Positions 24,685 to 33,132 of a stretch of 64,000 bases of DNA are shown in pieces; within the stretch, counting starts at the first letter, position 1; each line of letters begins with the position of its first letter. A program made the translations under genes and the position numbers. This DNA is from Actinoallomurus liliacearum. GTDB lineage: Bacteria; Actinomycetota; Actinomycetes; Streptosporangiales; Streptosporangiaceae. Below the pieces are notes generated by a model. That model was not told the DNA's origin and did no database searches. It saw only the letters and a list, made by a program, of their open reading frames with translations. The DNA is taken from contig NZ_BAABHJ010000002.1 of assembly GCF_039542035.1 (NCBI RefSeq), positions 620,001-684,000 of the forward strand, written 5' to 3'.

Positions 24685-26975
24685 ATGTGCTCCGGTCGGA
24701 TCGGTACCCGGTTCAACGGGCGGCCGGTGGCGTCGCGGACGGCCGCGACGATGGCGGGCGTCGAGGAGAGGGTGGGCGGTTCGCCGGCGCCGCGCAGGCC
24801 GTACGGCGCGTGCGGGTCGGGGCTTTCCAGGATGTCCAGCCGCATCGGCGGCATGTCGAGGATGGTGGGGATGAGGTAGTCGGTGAAGGACGGGTTCCGG
24901 ACGAGACCGTCCTGGACGACGATCTCCTCCATCAGCGCGAGCCCGAGGCCCTGCGCCGTGCCGCCGTGGATCTGGCCCTCCAGCGAGAGCCGGTTCATGA
25001 TCTTGCCGACGTCCTGGACGGCGGCCAGCTCGACGACCTTGACGAGGCCCAGCTCGACGTCGACGTCGACCACGGCGCGGTGCACGCAGAGCGCGAGCTG
25101 GACGTGGGTGTCGCCCTGCCCGGTGACCGGGTCCATCGGGACGGTGGGCCGGTGCCGGTACTCACGGATGTGCTCGACGGCCCGGTCGCCGAGGACGTCG
25201 GCGATCGCGGCGACCGCGCCCGCCGACGCCGACACGACCTTCCCGCCGGCCAGCGACAGGTCGTCGTCGGTGCCGAGCCGGGTCCGGGCGAGGGCGAGGA
25301 CCTCCGCGCGGACCGCCGCGCAGGCCGCCCGCACCGCGCCGCCGGTCATGTACGACTGGCGGGAGGCGGAGGACGACCCTGCGTCGCCGACCCGGTCGTC
25401 GGCCGGGGCGACGGTGACCCGGTCGACGCCCAGCTCGGTCCGGGCGATCTGCTCCTGCAGCGTGACCAGGCCCTGGCCGACCTCCGCGGCGGCGGTGTGC
25501 ACGACCACCGCGGGCTCGCCGCCGGCGACCTCCAGCCGTACGCGCGCGGTGGAGTAGTCGTCGAAGCCCTCGGAGAAGCAGATGTTCTTGATGCCCACGC
25601 CGTAGCCGACGCCGCGGACGACGCCTTCGCCGTGGGTGGTCTGGGAGACGCCGCCCGGCAGGTTCCGCAGGTCGGTGCGGTCCGGCGCGGCCGGCATCGG
25701 CATCGCCGCCAGCCGGGTGAGCATCTCGGCCAGAGGGGCCGGCGAGTCGATGACCTGGCCGGTGGCCAGCTTCGACCCCTGGCCCGCGGCGTTGATCCGG
25801 CGGATCTCCACCGGGCCGAGCCCGCAGGCCGCGCCCAGCCGGTCCATCATCGACTCGTAGGCGAAGCACGCCTGCACCGCCCCGAACCCGCGCATCGCGC
25901 CGCACGGCGGGTTGTTGGTGTAGACGCCGTAGGCGTCGATCTCGAGGTTCGGGATCTCGTACGGGCCGAGGCCGAGCGAGGCGGCGTTCGCCACGACGCT
26001 GGGCGTGGAGGAGGTGTAGGCGCCGCCGTCGAGGACGATCTCGGCGGTCGCGTAGCCGATCCGGCCGTCGCGGGTCGCGCCGTACTCGTAGCGCATCAGC
26101 GCGGGATGCCGGTGCACGTGGCCGAAGAACGACTCGTACCGGTTGTAGACGATCCTGACCGGCCGGCCGGTGCGCAGCGCCAGCATGCCCGCGTGGATCT
26201 GCATCGACAGGTCCTCGCGGCCGCCGAACGCCCCGCCCACCCCGGCCAGCGTCATCCGGACCTTCTCCTGGGGCAGCCCGAGGCACGGTGCGATCTGCCG
26301 CAGGTCCTGATGCAGCCACTGGGTGGCCACGAACAGGTCGAGCCCGCCGTCCTCGGCCGGGACCGCCAGGCCGGACTCCGGCCCGAGGAACGCCTGGTCC
26401 TGGATGCCGACGGAGAACTCGCCGGAGACGACGACCTCCGCCCGCGCGCGGGCGGCGGCGACGTCCCCGACGCGGACCGGTTGGTGGCGGACGACGCCTC
26501 CGCGCTCCTGCACCTTGCGGCCGTCCGGGTCGGCGACGACGGCGCGCGCGTCGGTGATCGGCTCGAGGACCTCCCAGTCGATCCTGATCCGCTCCAGGGC
26601 GCGGCGGGCCGTCTCCGGGTGGTCGGCCGCGACGATCGCGATCGGCTCGCCCTGGTACCGGACCTCGCCGATGGCGAGCACGGGCTGGTCGGCGTGGTCC
26701 AGCCCGTACACCTTCGTGCCCGGAACGTCCTCGTGCGTGAGGACCGCCTCGACGCCGGGCACGGCGAGGGCGGGGCCTAGGTCGATGGCGCGGATCCTGG
26801 CCCGCGCGTACGGGCTGCGCAGCGTCGCGCCGAACAGCGTGCCGTCGATCCACAGGTCGGAGGCGTACGCGAACTCGCCGGTGACCTTGAGCGTTCCGTC
26901 GGGCCGGAGCGCGCTGTCGCCCACCCCGCCCCGGCCCGGGGCGACGACGTTCCCGCGCGTGGCCGACGTCGTCAC
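24675..26975 (-). CDS. Xanthine dehydrogenase, molybdopterin-binding subunit
   Basis: A 766-residue catalytic subunit. It starts with TGEFAYASDLWIDGTLFGATLRSPYARARI, the usual N-terminal domain. Molybdopterin-contact segments are GVGGAFGGRED and GAMRGFGAVQACFAYE; the QGLVTLQEQIA and SSSASRQSYMTGGAV regions are also present. The catalytic Glu lies in GLRGAGEPP near the end. With the FAD and 2Fe-2S subunits encoded separately, the enzyme is the three-subunit type. ATG 26975 overlaps the deaminase stop (ATGA). Confidence 0.95.
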   Translation of the reverse strand: MTTSATRGNVVAPGRGGVGDSALRPDGTLKVTGEFAYASDLWIDGTLFGATLRSPYARARIRAIDLGPALAVPGVEAVLTHEDVPGTKVYGLDHADQPVLAIGEVRYQGEPIAIVAADHPETARRALERIRIDWEVLEPITDARAVVADPDGRKVQERGGVVRHQPVRVGDVAAARARAEVVVSGEFSVGIQDQAFLGPESGLAVPAEDGGLDLFVATQWLHQDLRQIAPCLGLPQEKVRMTLAGVGGAFGGREDLSMQIHAGMLALRTGRPVRIVYNRYESFFGHVHRHPALMRYEYGATRDGRIGYATAEIVLDGGAYTSSTPSVVANAASLGLGPYEIPNLEIDAYGVYTNNPPCGAMRGFGAVQACFAYESMMDRLGAACGLGPVEIRRINAAGQGSKLATGQVIDSPAPLAEMLTRLAAMPMPAAPDRTDLRNLPGGVSQTTHGEGVVRGVGYGVGIKNICFSEGFDDYSTARVRLEVAGGEPAVVVHTAAAEVGQGLVTLQEQIARTELGVDRVTVAPADDRVGDAGSSSASRQSYMTGGAVRAACAAVRAEVLALARTRLGTDDDLSLAGGKVVSASAGAVAAIADVLGDRAVEHIREYRHRPTVPMDPVTGQGDTHVQLALCVHRAVVDVDVELGLVKVVELAAVQDVGKIMNRLSLEGQIHGGTAQGLGLALMEEIVVQDGLVRNPSFTDYLIPTILDMPPMRLDILESPDPHAPYGLRGAGEPPTLSSTPAIVAAVRDATGRPLNRVPIRPEHICR

Positions 26976-28333
26976 AGGACCTCCTTCGCGAGTTCCATCA
27001 GGCGGCGGTGCGCGTCGGCGCCGGCCCGGCCGATCTCGTCCTGTGGCGCGGAGACGAGCACGTCGTCCTCCACCACCGTCCGGCCGCCCACCAGGAGTCG
27101 CGCCAGCGGCGGGGCCTGCCCGTGGACGAGCGCGACCACGGGATCCTCGACGGCCGCGTGGAAGCCGTCGACCCGCCAGACGGCGATGTCGGCGAGCTTG
27201 CCGGCCTCCAGCGAGCCGATCTCGTCCGCCCGGCCCAGGAGACGGGCGCCGCCGAGGGTGGCGAGTTCCAGGGCCTGCCGGGCGGTCAGCGCGCTCGGGC
27301 CGTACCTGGCCCGCTGCAGGTACACGGCCTGCCGGAGCTCGCCGATCAGCGGGACCATCTCGGCCGACGCCGGACCGTCCACGCCCAGTCCGACCGGGAC
27401 GCCCGCGTGGAGCAGGTCACGGACGCGGGCGATGCCCGAGCCGAGCCGCGCGTTCGAGCTGGGGCAGTGCGCCGTGCCGGTGCCCGCGCCCGCCATCGCG
27501 GCGATGTCGGAGTCGCTCAGGTGGACCGTGTGCGCGAACCACACGTCGCCGCCGAGCCAGCCGGCCCGCTCCATGTACTCGACCGGAGTGCGGCCGAACC
27601 GCTCCTTGCAGTACTCCTCCTCGTCGAGCGTCTCGGCGAGGTGGGTGTGCAGCCGGACGCCCGTGGCACGTGCCAGGCGCGCCGACTCGACCAGCAGGTC
27701 CTCGCTGACGGAGAACGGCGAGCACGGGGCCACCGCGATCCGCAGCATGGAGGAGAACGAGTCGTCGTGGTAGGCGTCGATCACGGCGGCGGTGGCGTCG
27801 AGGATGTCGTCGAGCGTCTCCACCACCTCGTCGGGCGGCAGTCCGCCGTCCGACTCGCCCCGGTCCATCGAGCCCCGGCAGGGATGGAAGCGCAGGCCCA
27901 CGCGGCGGGCGGCGTCGATCTCGGCGGCGAGCAGGTCGCCGCGGCCCTTCGGGAAGATGTAGTGGTGGTCGGCGACGGTCGTGGCGCCCGACCGGGCCAG
28001 CCAGCCGAGCCCGGCGGCAGCCGCCCCGCCGACGACCTCGGCGTCCATCTTCGCCCACGGCCGGTAGAGGGTGACCAGCCAGTCGAAGAGCGTGTCGTCC
28101 GCGGCCATGCCCTGCGAGGCCCACTGGTAGAGGTGGTGGTGGGTGTTCACCAGGCCCGGCGTGACCAGGCAGCCGCGCGCGTCGATCCGCTCCACCCGCT
28201 CCGTGCCGGGGAGGGCCCGCGCCGGGCCGGGGCCGATCGCGGTGATCCGGTCTCCGTCGATGACCAGGTGGCCGTCCGGGATCTCCGCGCCGACCACCGG
28301 CGCGAGGTAGGCGTGGTCGATGACGACGATCAT
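26972..28333 (-). CDS. 8-oxoguanine deaminase-like amidohydrolase
   Basis: A 453-residue amidohydrolase of the guanine/8-oxoguanine deaminase branch. Metal ligands are visible as NTHHHLYQ, HTHLAETLDEEE, FAHTVHL and LGVDGPAS. The N-terminal strands and C-terminal LEAGKLADIAVWRVDG belong to the composite beta domain. The order (8-oxoguanine deaminase type rather than atrazine enzymes) is supported by its place inside a xanthine dehydrogenase operon, where it would feed urate or xanthine. ATG 28333 overlaps the 2Fe-2S subunit stop. Confidence 0.88.
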   Translation of the reverse strand: MIVVIDHAYLAPVVGAEIPDGHLVIDGDRITAIGPGPARALPGTERVERIDARGCLVTPGLVNTHHHLYQWASQGMAADDTLFDWLVTLYRPWAKMDAEVVGGAAAAGLGWLARSGATTVADHHYIFPKGRGDLLAAEIDAARRVGLRFHPCRGSMDRGESDGGLPPDEVVETLDDILDATAAVIDAYHDDSFSSMLRIAVAPCSPFSVSEDLLVESARLARATGVRLHTHLAETLDEEEYCKERFGRTPVEYMERAGWLGGDVWFAHTVHLSDSDIAAMAGAGTGTAHCPSSNARLGSGIARVRDLLHAGVPVGLGVDGPASAEMVPLIGELRQAVYLQRARYGPSALTARQALELATLGGARLLGRADEIGSLEAGKLADIAVWRVDGFHAAVEDPVVALVHGQAPPLARLLVGGRTVVEDDVLVSAPQDEIGRAGADAHRRLMELAKEVL

Positions 28334-28803
28334 CGCATCGCGGCCTTCAGCTCGGCCGCACGTCGTACGGCGTCCAGGATCTTCTCGTACCCCGTGCAGC
28401 GGCACAGGTTGCCCGCGAGCGCCTCGCGAATCTCCGCGTCGGAGGGCTCGGGCACCCGCGTGATCAGGTCGTCGGCCTGCACGAGCAGGCCGGGCGTGCA
28501 GAAGCCGCACTGCACGGCGCCGCACTCGGCGAACGCCTGCTGGACGGGCGCGAGCCCGTCCGGGCCGGCCAGGCCCTCGACCGTCCGGACCTCGCGGCCC
28601 TGCGCCTGCCCGGCCGCGACGAGGCACGCGCAGACCGGCAGGCCGTCGAGGTAGACCGTGCAGGAGCCGCACTCGCCCTGCTCGCAGGCGTTCTTCGCGC
28701 CGAGCAGGCCGAGGCGCTCGCGCAGGACGAACAGCAGGCTCTCGCCCTCCCACACGTCGTCGGCGACCTGTTCGCGGCCGTTGACGGTGAACGTCACGCG
28801 CAT
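28330..28803 (-). CDS. Xanthine dehydrogenase, 2Fe-2S subunit
   Basis: A 157-residue electron-transfer subunit. The first cluster is bound by CEQGECGSCTVYLDG and its fourth Cys (VCACL); the second by CGFCTPG and CRCTGY. The start ATG 28803 (MRVTFTVNG) overlaps the FAD subunit gene by 10 bp; a longer frame beginning at 28833 would run deeper into that gene and is unlikely. Confidence 0.95.
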   Translation of the reverse strand: MRVTFTVNGREQVADDVWEGESLLFVLRERLGLLGAKNACEQGECGSCTVYLDGLPVCACLVAAGQAQGREVRTVEGLAGPDGLAPVQQAFAECGAVQCGFCTPGLLVQADDLITRVPEPSDAEIREALAGNLCRCTGYEKILDAVRRAAELKAAMR

Positions 28804-29663
28804 TCGCGGGCTCCTCTCCGGTGGTCGTGCCACGCCCAGGTCAGCGCCCGGCGCGCCAGCACGCCGAGCGCGTGCCGGCGGTACTCGGCGGTGCCGCGCA
28901 CGTCGTCGATCGGGCTAGCGGCCGTCCGGACCAGCTCGCCGAAGCGCTCGGCCACCGCGTCGTCCAGGTCGGCGTCCCAGTCCGCCTCGGCGGCCAGGAA
29001 CTCCTCGGCCGCGTACGCGCGGCGCGGCGTCGGAGCGGCGGAGCCCAGCCCGGTCCCGACCCGCCGTTCGGCCGGGAACAGCGCGACGGCGAACGAGCAG
29101 ACCGCGATCACCATCGCGTTGCGGGTTCCGATCTTGGAGAAGTACTGCGGGCCCGCGGCCGGCGCCGTTCGGAAGGCGCGGATCAGCTCGTCAGGCTCGA
29201 GCGCGTTGCGCTTCACGCCGAGGTAGAACTCGGTGGCCGGGATCAGCCGGACGCCGCGCGCCGCCGACTCGACCTCGTAGACCGCGTCCGCCGCCAGCAG
29301 CGGCGGATGCGCGTCGCCGGCCGGCGAGGCCGCGCCGAGGTTGCCGCCGGCCGTGCCACGCGTCCGGATCTGCGGGGAGCCCACCGTACGGGCCGCCTGG
29401 GCCAGGCCGGGCAGCCGGTCGCCCAGCTCGGTGATCAGCCGGGCGTACGACACACCAGCCCCGACGCGGACGGTCCCGTCGGGCAGCGTCTCCCAGCGGG
29501 CGAGCTCGCGGACCGGTCCCAGGTCCAGCAGCGCCGACGGGCGGCGCAGGTCGAAGTTCAGCTCGACCATGACGTCGGTACCGCCCTGGATCGGCAGGGC
29601 GTCCGGGCGCTCGGCCTTGGCGGCGAGCGCCTCTTCCCAGGTCGTGGGGTGTAGGAAGTCCAT
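28794..29663 (-). CDS. Xanthine dehydrogenase, FAD-binding subunit
   Basis: A 289-residue FAD subunit of the CoxM type. MDFLHPTTWEEALAA and IQGGTDVMVELNF form the first FAD-binding segment; the second is TRGTAGGNLGAASPAGDAHPPLLAADA. The C-terminal CO-dehydrogenase-flavoprotein domain (FRTAPAAGPQYFSKIGTRNAM) is complete. It is followed by the 2Fe-2S gene with a 10 bp overlap and preceded by uricase with only 3 bp between. Confidence 0.94.
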   Translation of the reverse strand: MDFLHPTTWEEALAAKAERPDALPIQGGTDVMVELNFDLRRPSALLDLGPVRELARWETLPDGTVRVGAGVSYARLITELGDRLPGLAQAARTVGSPQIRTRGTAGGNLGAASPAGDAHPPLLAADAVYEVESAARGVRLIPATEFYLGVKRNALEPDELIRAFRTAPAAGPQYFSKIGTRNAMVIAVCSFAVALFPAERRVGTGLGSAAPTPRRAYAAEEFLAAEADWDADLDDAVAERFGELVRTAASPIDDVRGTAEYRRHALGVLARRALTWAWHDHRRGARECA

Positions 29664-29666
29664 CCG

Positions 29667-30548
29667 CTACTCCCAGGCGAATCCGGCGTCGGGGGCGTCC
29701 TCGGCGAGGACCGCGCCCTCGATCAGGCCGTACGGGCGGTCGGCGGCGAAGAACACCTCCTGCGGGTTGTCGAGGCCGAAAGGCGCCAGGTCGACCGTGA
29801 AGTGGTGCTTGTTCGGCATCGACAGGCGGATCTCGCAGATCTCCCCGCACTCCTCCAGTACCCGGCAGCCCATCGCGTACAGCGTCTGCTGCAGAGAAAG
29901 GCTGTGCGTCCCGGCGAAGGCCGCCAGCAGCGCCCGGCGCGCCCGCGCGTACGACGCGGCGTACCCGTCGTGCTCGGCCCGGTGCCGCCACGCGGCGCGG
30001 ACCTCGGTGGCGAGGACGCGGTCACGCGTCGGCGCGAGCGTCGTGAACTCGTCCTCGGCGAAGCCGTGGAACTCCGAGCCGGTGGAGTTCAGGACGGTCA
30101 GCCCGGTCAGGCCGGACACGACCGTGACCCGCCGCGACGGTCCGTCGTAGTGGACGACGCAGGTGCGGGTCTCGCGGCCGGAGCGGACGAAGGAGTGTCC
30201 CGTACCGGCGGTGCCGTCCTCGCCCGGGATCCGGTCCCAGAAGTACTCCTCGACCGCGACCCGCGCGCGGTGCACGCTCGGCCGCGAGTCGACGAAGTGC
30301 CGCGCCAGCAGCAGCGCGAACTCCTCGATCTCGGCGATTCCGTACTTGCGGGCGAAGGCGAAGACGGTGTTCTTCTGGCTGTCCGTCGGCAGCACCGCCG
30401 CGTTGTCGCCGGCCAGGTGGGCCGCAGCCATGTCCCCGGACAGGGCCACGCCGACGTTGCAGTCCTTGATGCCGTGCAGATCGCCGTCCCTGGTGATCCG
30501 CACGACGCGGGTCTCGGCCTTGCCGTACCGGTTCGGGCCCAGCAGCAT
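29667..30548 (-). CDS. uox: Urate oxidase (uricase)
   Basis: A 293-residue cofactor-free uricase made of two T-fold repeats, converting urate to 5-hydroxyisourate. The active-site Lys-Thr system is visible (NRYGKAETRVV and PTDSQKNTVFAFA), as is the conserved MPNKHHF near the C-terminus. ATG 30548 has GGGAGCT and begins 2 bp after the HIU hydrolase stop. The frame stays open upstream, but that part would overlap other genes. Confidence 0.95.
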   Translation of the reverse strand: MLLGPNRYGKAETRVVRITRDGDLHGIKDCNVGVALSGDMAAAHLAGDNAAVLPTDSQKNTVFAFARKYGIAEIEEFALLLARHFVDSRPSVHRARVAVEEYFWDRIPGEDGTAGTGHSFVRSGRETRTCVVHYDGPSRRVTVVSGLTGLTVLNSTGSEFHGFAEDEFTTLAPTRDRVLATEVRAAWRHRAEHDGYAASYARARRALLAAFAGTHSLSLQQTLYAMGCRVLEECGEICEIRLSMPNKHHFTVDLAPFGLDNPQEVFFAADRPYGLIEGAVLAEDAPDAGFAWE

Positions 30549-30550
30549 CG

Positions 30551-30862
30551 CTAGCTCCCCCGGTAGGTGGAATAGGCGTACGGGCTGAGCAGGAGGGGGA
30601 TGTGGTGGTGCCGATCGGGCTCGGTGATCCGGAACGCCACCGTCACCTCGGGATAGAACGCGGAGATCTCCTCGGTCTCGAAGATCAGCCGGTGGACGCC
30701 CGCGCCCGGGGCCGGCCAGTCCCCGAGCCGGCCGTCGGCGTCCGTACGGCCCGCGGCCACCGGCCGCCAGGACCCGTCGGGCGCGCGGCTCTCCAGCCGC
30801 ACCGGCACGCCCGCGGCCGGCCGTCCGACCCCGGCGTCGAGTACGTGGGTGGACAGGGACAT
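30551..30862 (-). CDS. uraH: 5-hydroxyisourate hydrolase (transthyretin-like)
   Basis: A 103-residue transthyretin-related enzyme. The N-terminal STHVLDAGVGRPAAG supplies the first catalytic His, the HHHIPLLLSPYAYSTY region the second, and the protein ends in the diagnostic YRGS tetrapeptide. It acts just after uricase and is followed 2 bp later by it. It is cytosolic; no signal peptide is seen. Confidence 0.96.
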   Translation of the reverse strand: MSLSTHVLDAGVGRPAAGVPVRLESRAPDGSWRPVAAGRTDADGRLGDWPAPGAGVHRLIFETEEISAFYPEVTVAFRITEPDRHHHIPLLLSPYAYSTYRGS

Positions 30863-30865
30863 CCC

Positions 30866-31354
30866 TCAGTGCCCTTCTTCCTTGACCAACCTGGCGAGGC
30901 GGAGATCGACGATCTTCGACAGTTCGGCGCGGACGATCCGGCGTTCGGTCCCGATGTCGTTGCCCAGGCGGGCCCGCAGTCCGGCGAGCAGCTCGGCGGC
31001 GCGGCACCCGGTGGCGCAGGCCAGGAAGACGTGGCCGAAGCGCTTCTCGTACGCGAGGTTGCCCTCGGCCAGTGCCCGCCGGATATCCTCGGCCGCGGTG
31101 TCCATCCCGGACTGCTCGCCGCGGGACCACCGGGCCTCCCGCCCGGATCCGGCCACGCGGTCCCCGATCCGGGGATGGGCGGCCAGTGCCTCCATGACGT
31201 CCTCCCAGTCCAGCTCGGCCAGAGCGCGGGCGGAGGCGGCCCGCAGCGCGGCCGGATCGCCGTGCCGCCCGGCCGCGACCGTACGGGCCCAGCGGCGGGA
31301 GGCGCAGCAGGTCAGCAGGTCCGCCTCCTGGGGGATCCACTGCTCCGCTCCCAC
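30866..31354 (-). CDS. uraD: OHCU decarboxylase
   Basis: A 162-residue all-helical enzyme that decarboxylates OHCU to S-allantoin. The catalytic motif AHPRIGDR is present, along with the family's NLAYEKRFGHVFL and ERRIVRAELSKIVDLRLARL. GTG 31354 has a strong ribosome site (GAAGGAGA). An alternative upstream ATG at 31453 would add 33 unrelated residues and cover the promoter. First gene of the ten-gene purine operon; it is divergent from the PucR gene. Confidence 0.93.
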   Translation of the reverse strand: MGAEQWIPQEADLLTCCASRRWARTVAAGRHGDPAALRAASARALAELDWEDVMEALAAHPRIGDRVAGSGREARWSRGEQSGMDTAAEDIRRALAEGNLAYEKRFGHVFLACATGCRAAELLAGLRARLGNDIGTERRIVRAELSKIVDLRLARLVKEEGH

Positions 31355-31437
31355 CGCGTCTCCTTCCCGCCTTCCCCGTTCCGGCCAGTACACACAGCAC
31401 GGTCTGGGTAGGTCGAGACGCAGGACCTCCGAAGCAG

Positions 31438-31449
31438 AATCGTCCGATT
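31438..31449. promoter_or_regulatory. Inverted repeat in the uraD-pucR divergent promoter region
   Basis: AATCG-TC-CGATT is a perfect 5 bp inverted repeat near the middle of the 180 bp divergent region. It is a reasonable place for PucR to bind, but the repeat is short and could be chance. Confidence 0.35.
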
Positions 31450-31534
31450 TCATGGTCTTCTGTAGGTTCCTCCAGTCTCGGCCGCCGGCGTTCCCGCCGG
31501 GTGCCCAGCGATCGACGATGAAGGGAGCCGGGTC

Positions 31535-33058
31535 GTGCGGCTGCGGACATTGCTGGCCATCCCGGATCTACGACTGGAGCTGATCACCGGGCACGACGAG
31601 CTGGACCGGACGATCCGCTGGGTGGTCACGACCGACCTGAAGGACCCCGGCCGCTACCTGCACGGGGGTGAGCTGGTCCTGTCCGGGCTCGTGTGGCGCA
31701 CGCGGCCCGCCGACACCGAGGTCTTCGTCCGGGCCCTGACCCGGGCCCGGGTCTCCGCGCTCGCCGCCTGGGACGCCGAGGCCGCCACCATTCCCGCCGA
31801 CCTCGTCGAGGCCTGCGACCGGCACGGCCTGCCGCTGTTCCGCGTGCCGGAGGACGTCGCCTTCGCCAGCGTGACCGAACAGGTCATGCGGCGCCTGTCC
31901 ACCGCCCGCGCCGCCGACCTGACCGCCGTGCTGGGCCGCCACCGCACCCTGGTGGCGGGCGTCACCGAGGGCGCCGGCCTCGGCCCCCTCCTCGACCTGG
32001 TCGGCCGCGACCTCGGCATGCGGTGCTGGGTGCTGGCGCCGCCCGGCCGGCTGATCGCCGGCCCCGGTGAGCTGCCGGGCTCGCTGTCCCCCGCCGACCT
32101 GACCCGCGGCTTCCTCACGGCGCCCCGCCTGCCGGCCGTGCTGCCCGGCCCCGGCCTCTCGCTGTTCGCCGTGTCCCCGGACGGCACCGCGCGGGTCGCC
32201 GACTGGCTCCTCGTATGCGAGGGCGACTGCACCGAATGGCCCGCCGAGCGCCGGGCCCTGGCCGCCGAACTGACCGCCATCGTCGCCATCGAACGGGCCC
32301 GCTCCGGCGAACGCTCGAACGCCGCGAGCCGGCTGGCCCGGGAGCTGGTCCGCCTCGTCCTGGCCGACGCCCCCGCCGCCGAGATCCTCCCCCGGCTCGA
32401 ACTCGCCGGGCTGGACACCGCCGCCACGCTCGTCGCCGTCGTTGCGGGCACCCGGGACACGGTGCGCCCGGCCGAGCTGCACCGGCTGTTCCGCGAGATC
32501 CTGCCCGCCGGGTCCGCCGTGGGCCTGCTCGAGGACGAGGTCGTCGCCCTGGTCCCGGCCGCCGGGCCCGACCACGACCTCGCCGCGCAGGTCCGGCGGG
32601 CGCTCTCGGTCCTGGCCCCGGGACTCACCGGCGGGGGCATCGCGGTCGGCGTCGGCGAACCGGCCACCGTGGAGGGGCTGCGCGGCGCCGTCACCGAGGC
32701 CCGCCACGCCCGCAGGCTGGCCGCCGACGGCACCGGCCCCGTCCGCGTCGTCGGCCCGGACGCGCTGGCCACGCACGCGCTGCTGCTCGCGAGCGTCCCC
32801 GACGACGCCCGCATCACGTTCCGCGACCGCCTGCTCGGACCGCTCCACGCCTACGACGAGGCCCACCACGCCGACCTGATCCGCACCCTGGAGACCTTCC
32901 TGCAGGTGTCGGGCTCCTGGACCAGGTGCGCCGACCGGTTGCACCTGCACGTCAACTCGGTCCGGTACCGCATCCAGCGCGTCGAGGAACTCACCGGCCG
33001 CGATCTCGCCCGCCTGGAGGACCGCGTCGACTTCTTCCTCGCCCTCCGCCTGCGCTGA
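31535..33058 (+). CDS. pucR: PucR family transcriptional regulator of purine catabolism
   Basis: A 507-residue regulator. The N-terminal PucR domain covers about residues 1-120 (LLAIPDLRLELITGHDELDRTIRWVVTTDL). A GGDEF-like middle region follows, then a C-terminal helix-turn-helix domain of the CdaR/PucR type (LETFLQVSGSWTRCADRLHLHVNSVRYRIQRVEEL). GTG 31535 has GAAGGGAG. It faces the purine operon, so it very likely controls it, with a purine intermediate such as allantoin as possible effector. Confidence 0.93.
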   Translation: MRLRTLLAIPDLRLELITGHDELDRTIRWVVTTDLKDPGRYLHGGELVLSGLVWRTRPADTEVFVRALTRARVSALAAWDAEAATIPADLVEACDRHGLPLFRVPEDVAFASVTEQVMRRLSTARAADLTAVLGRHRTLVAGVTEGAGLGPLLDLVGRDLGMRCWVLAPPGRLIAGPGELPGSLSPADLTRGFLTAPRLPAVLPGPGLSLFAVSPDGTARVADWLLVCEGDCTEWPAERRALAAELTAIVAIERARSGERSNAASRLARELVRLVLADAPAAEILPRLELAGLDTAATLVAVVAGTRDTVRPAELHRLFREILPAGSAVGLLEDEVVALVPAAGPDHDLAAQVRRALSVLAPGLTGGGIAVGVGEPATVEGLRGAVTEARHARRLAADGTGPVRVVGPDALATHALLLASVPDDARITFRDRLLGPLHAYDEAHHADLIRTLETFLQVSGSWTRCADRLHLHVNSVRYRIQRVEELTGRDLARLEDRVDFFLALRLR

Positions 33059-33132
33059 CACCCGTCTTGCCGGGCCGAGTAAACGTACGCTTCGCGTGAG
33101 TCGACGCTTCCGGGTGAACCCGTGGGGCTCCG

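Noticed and set aside
31355..31534. Purine riboswitch before uraD
   Set aside because: The 180 bp region shows no recognisable purine aptamer, and a divergent PucR gene explains regulation better.
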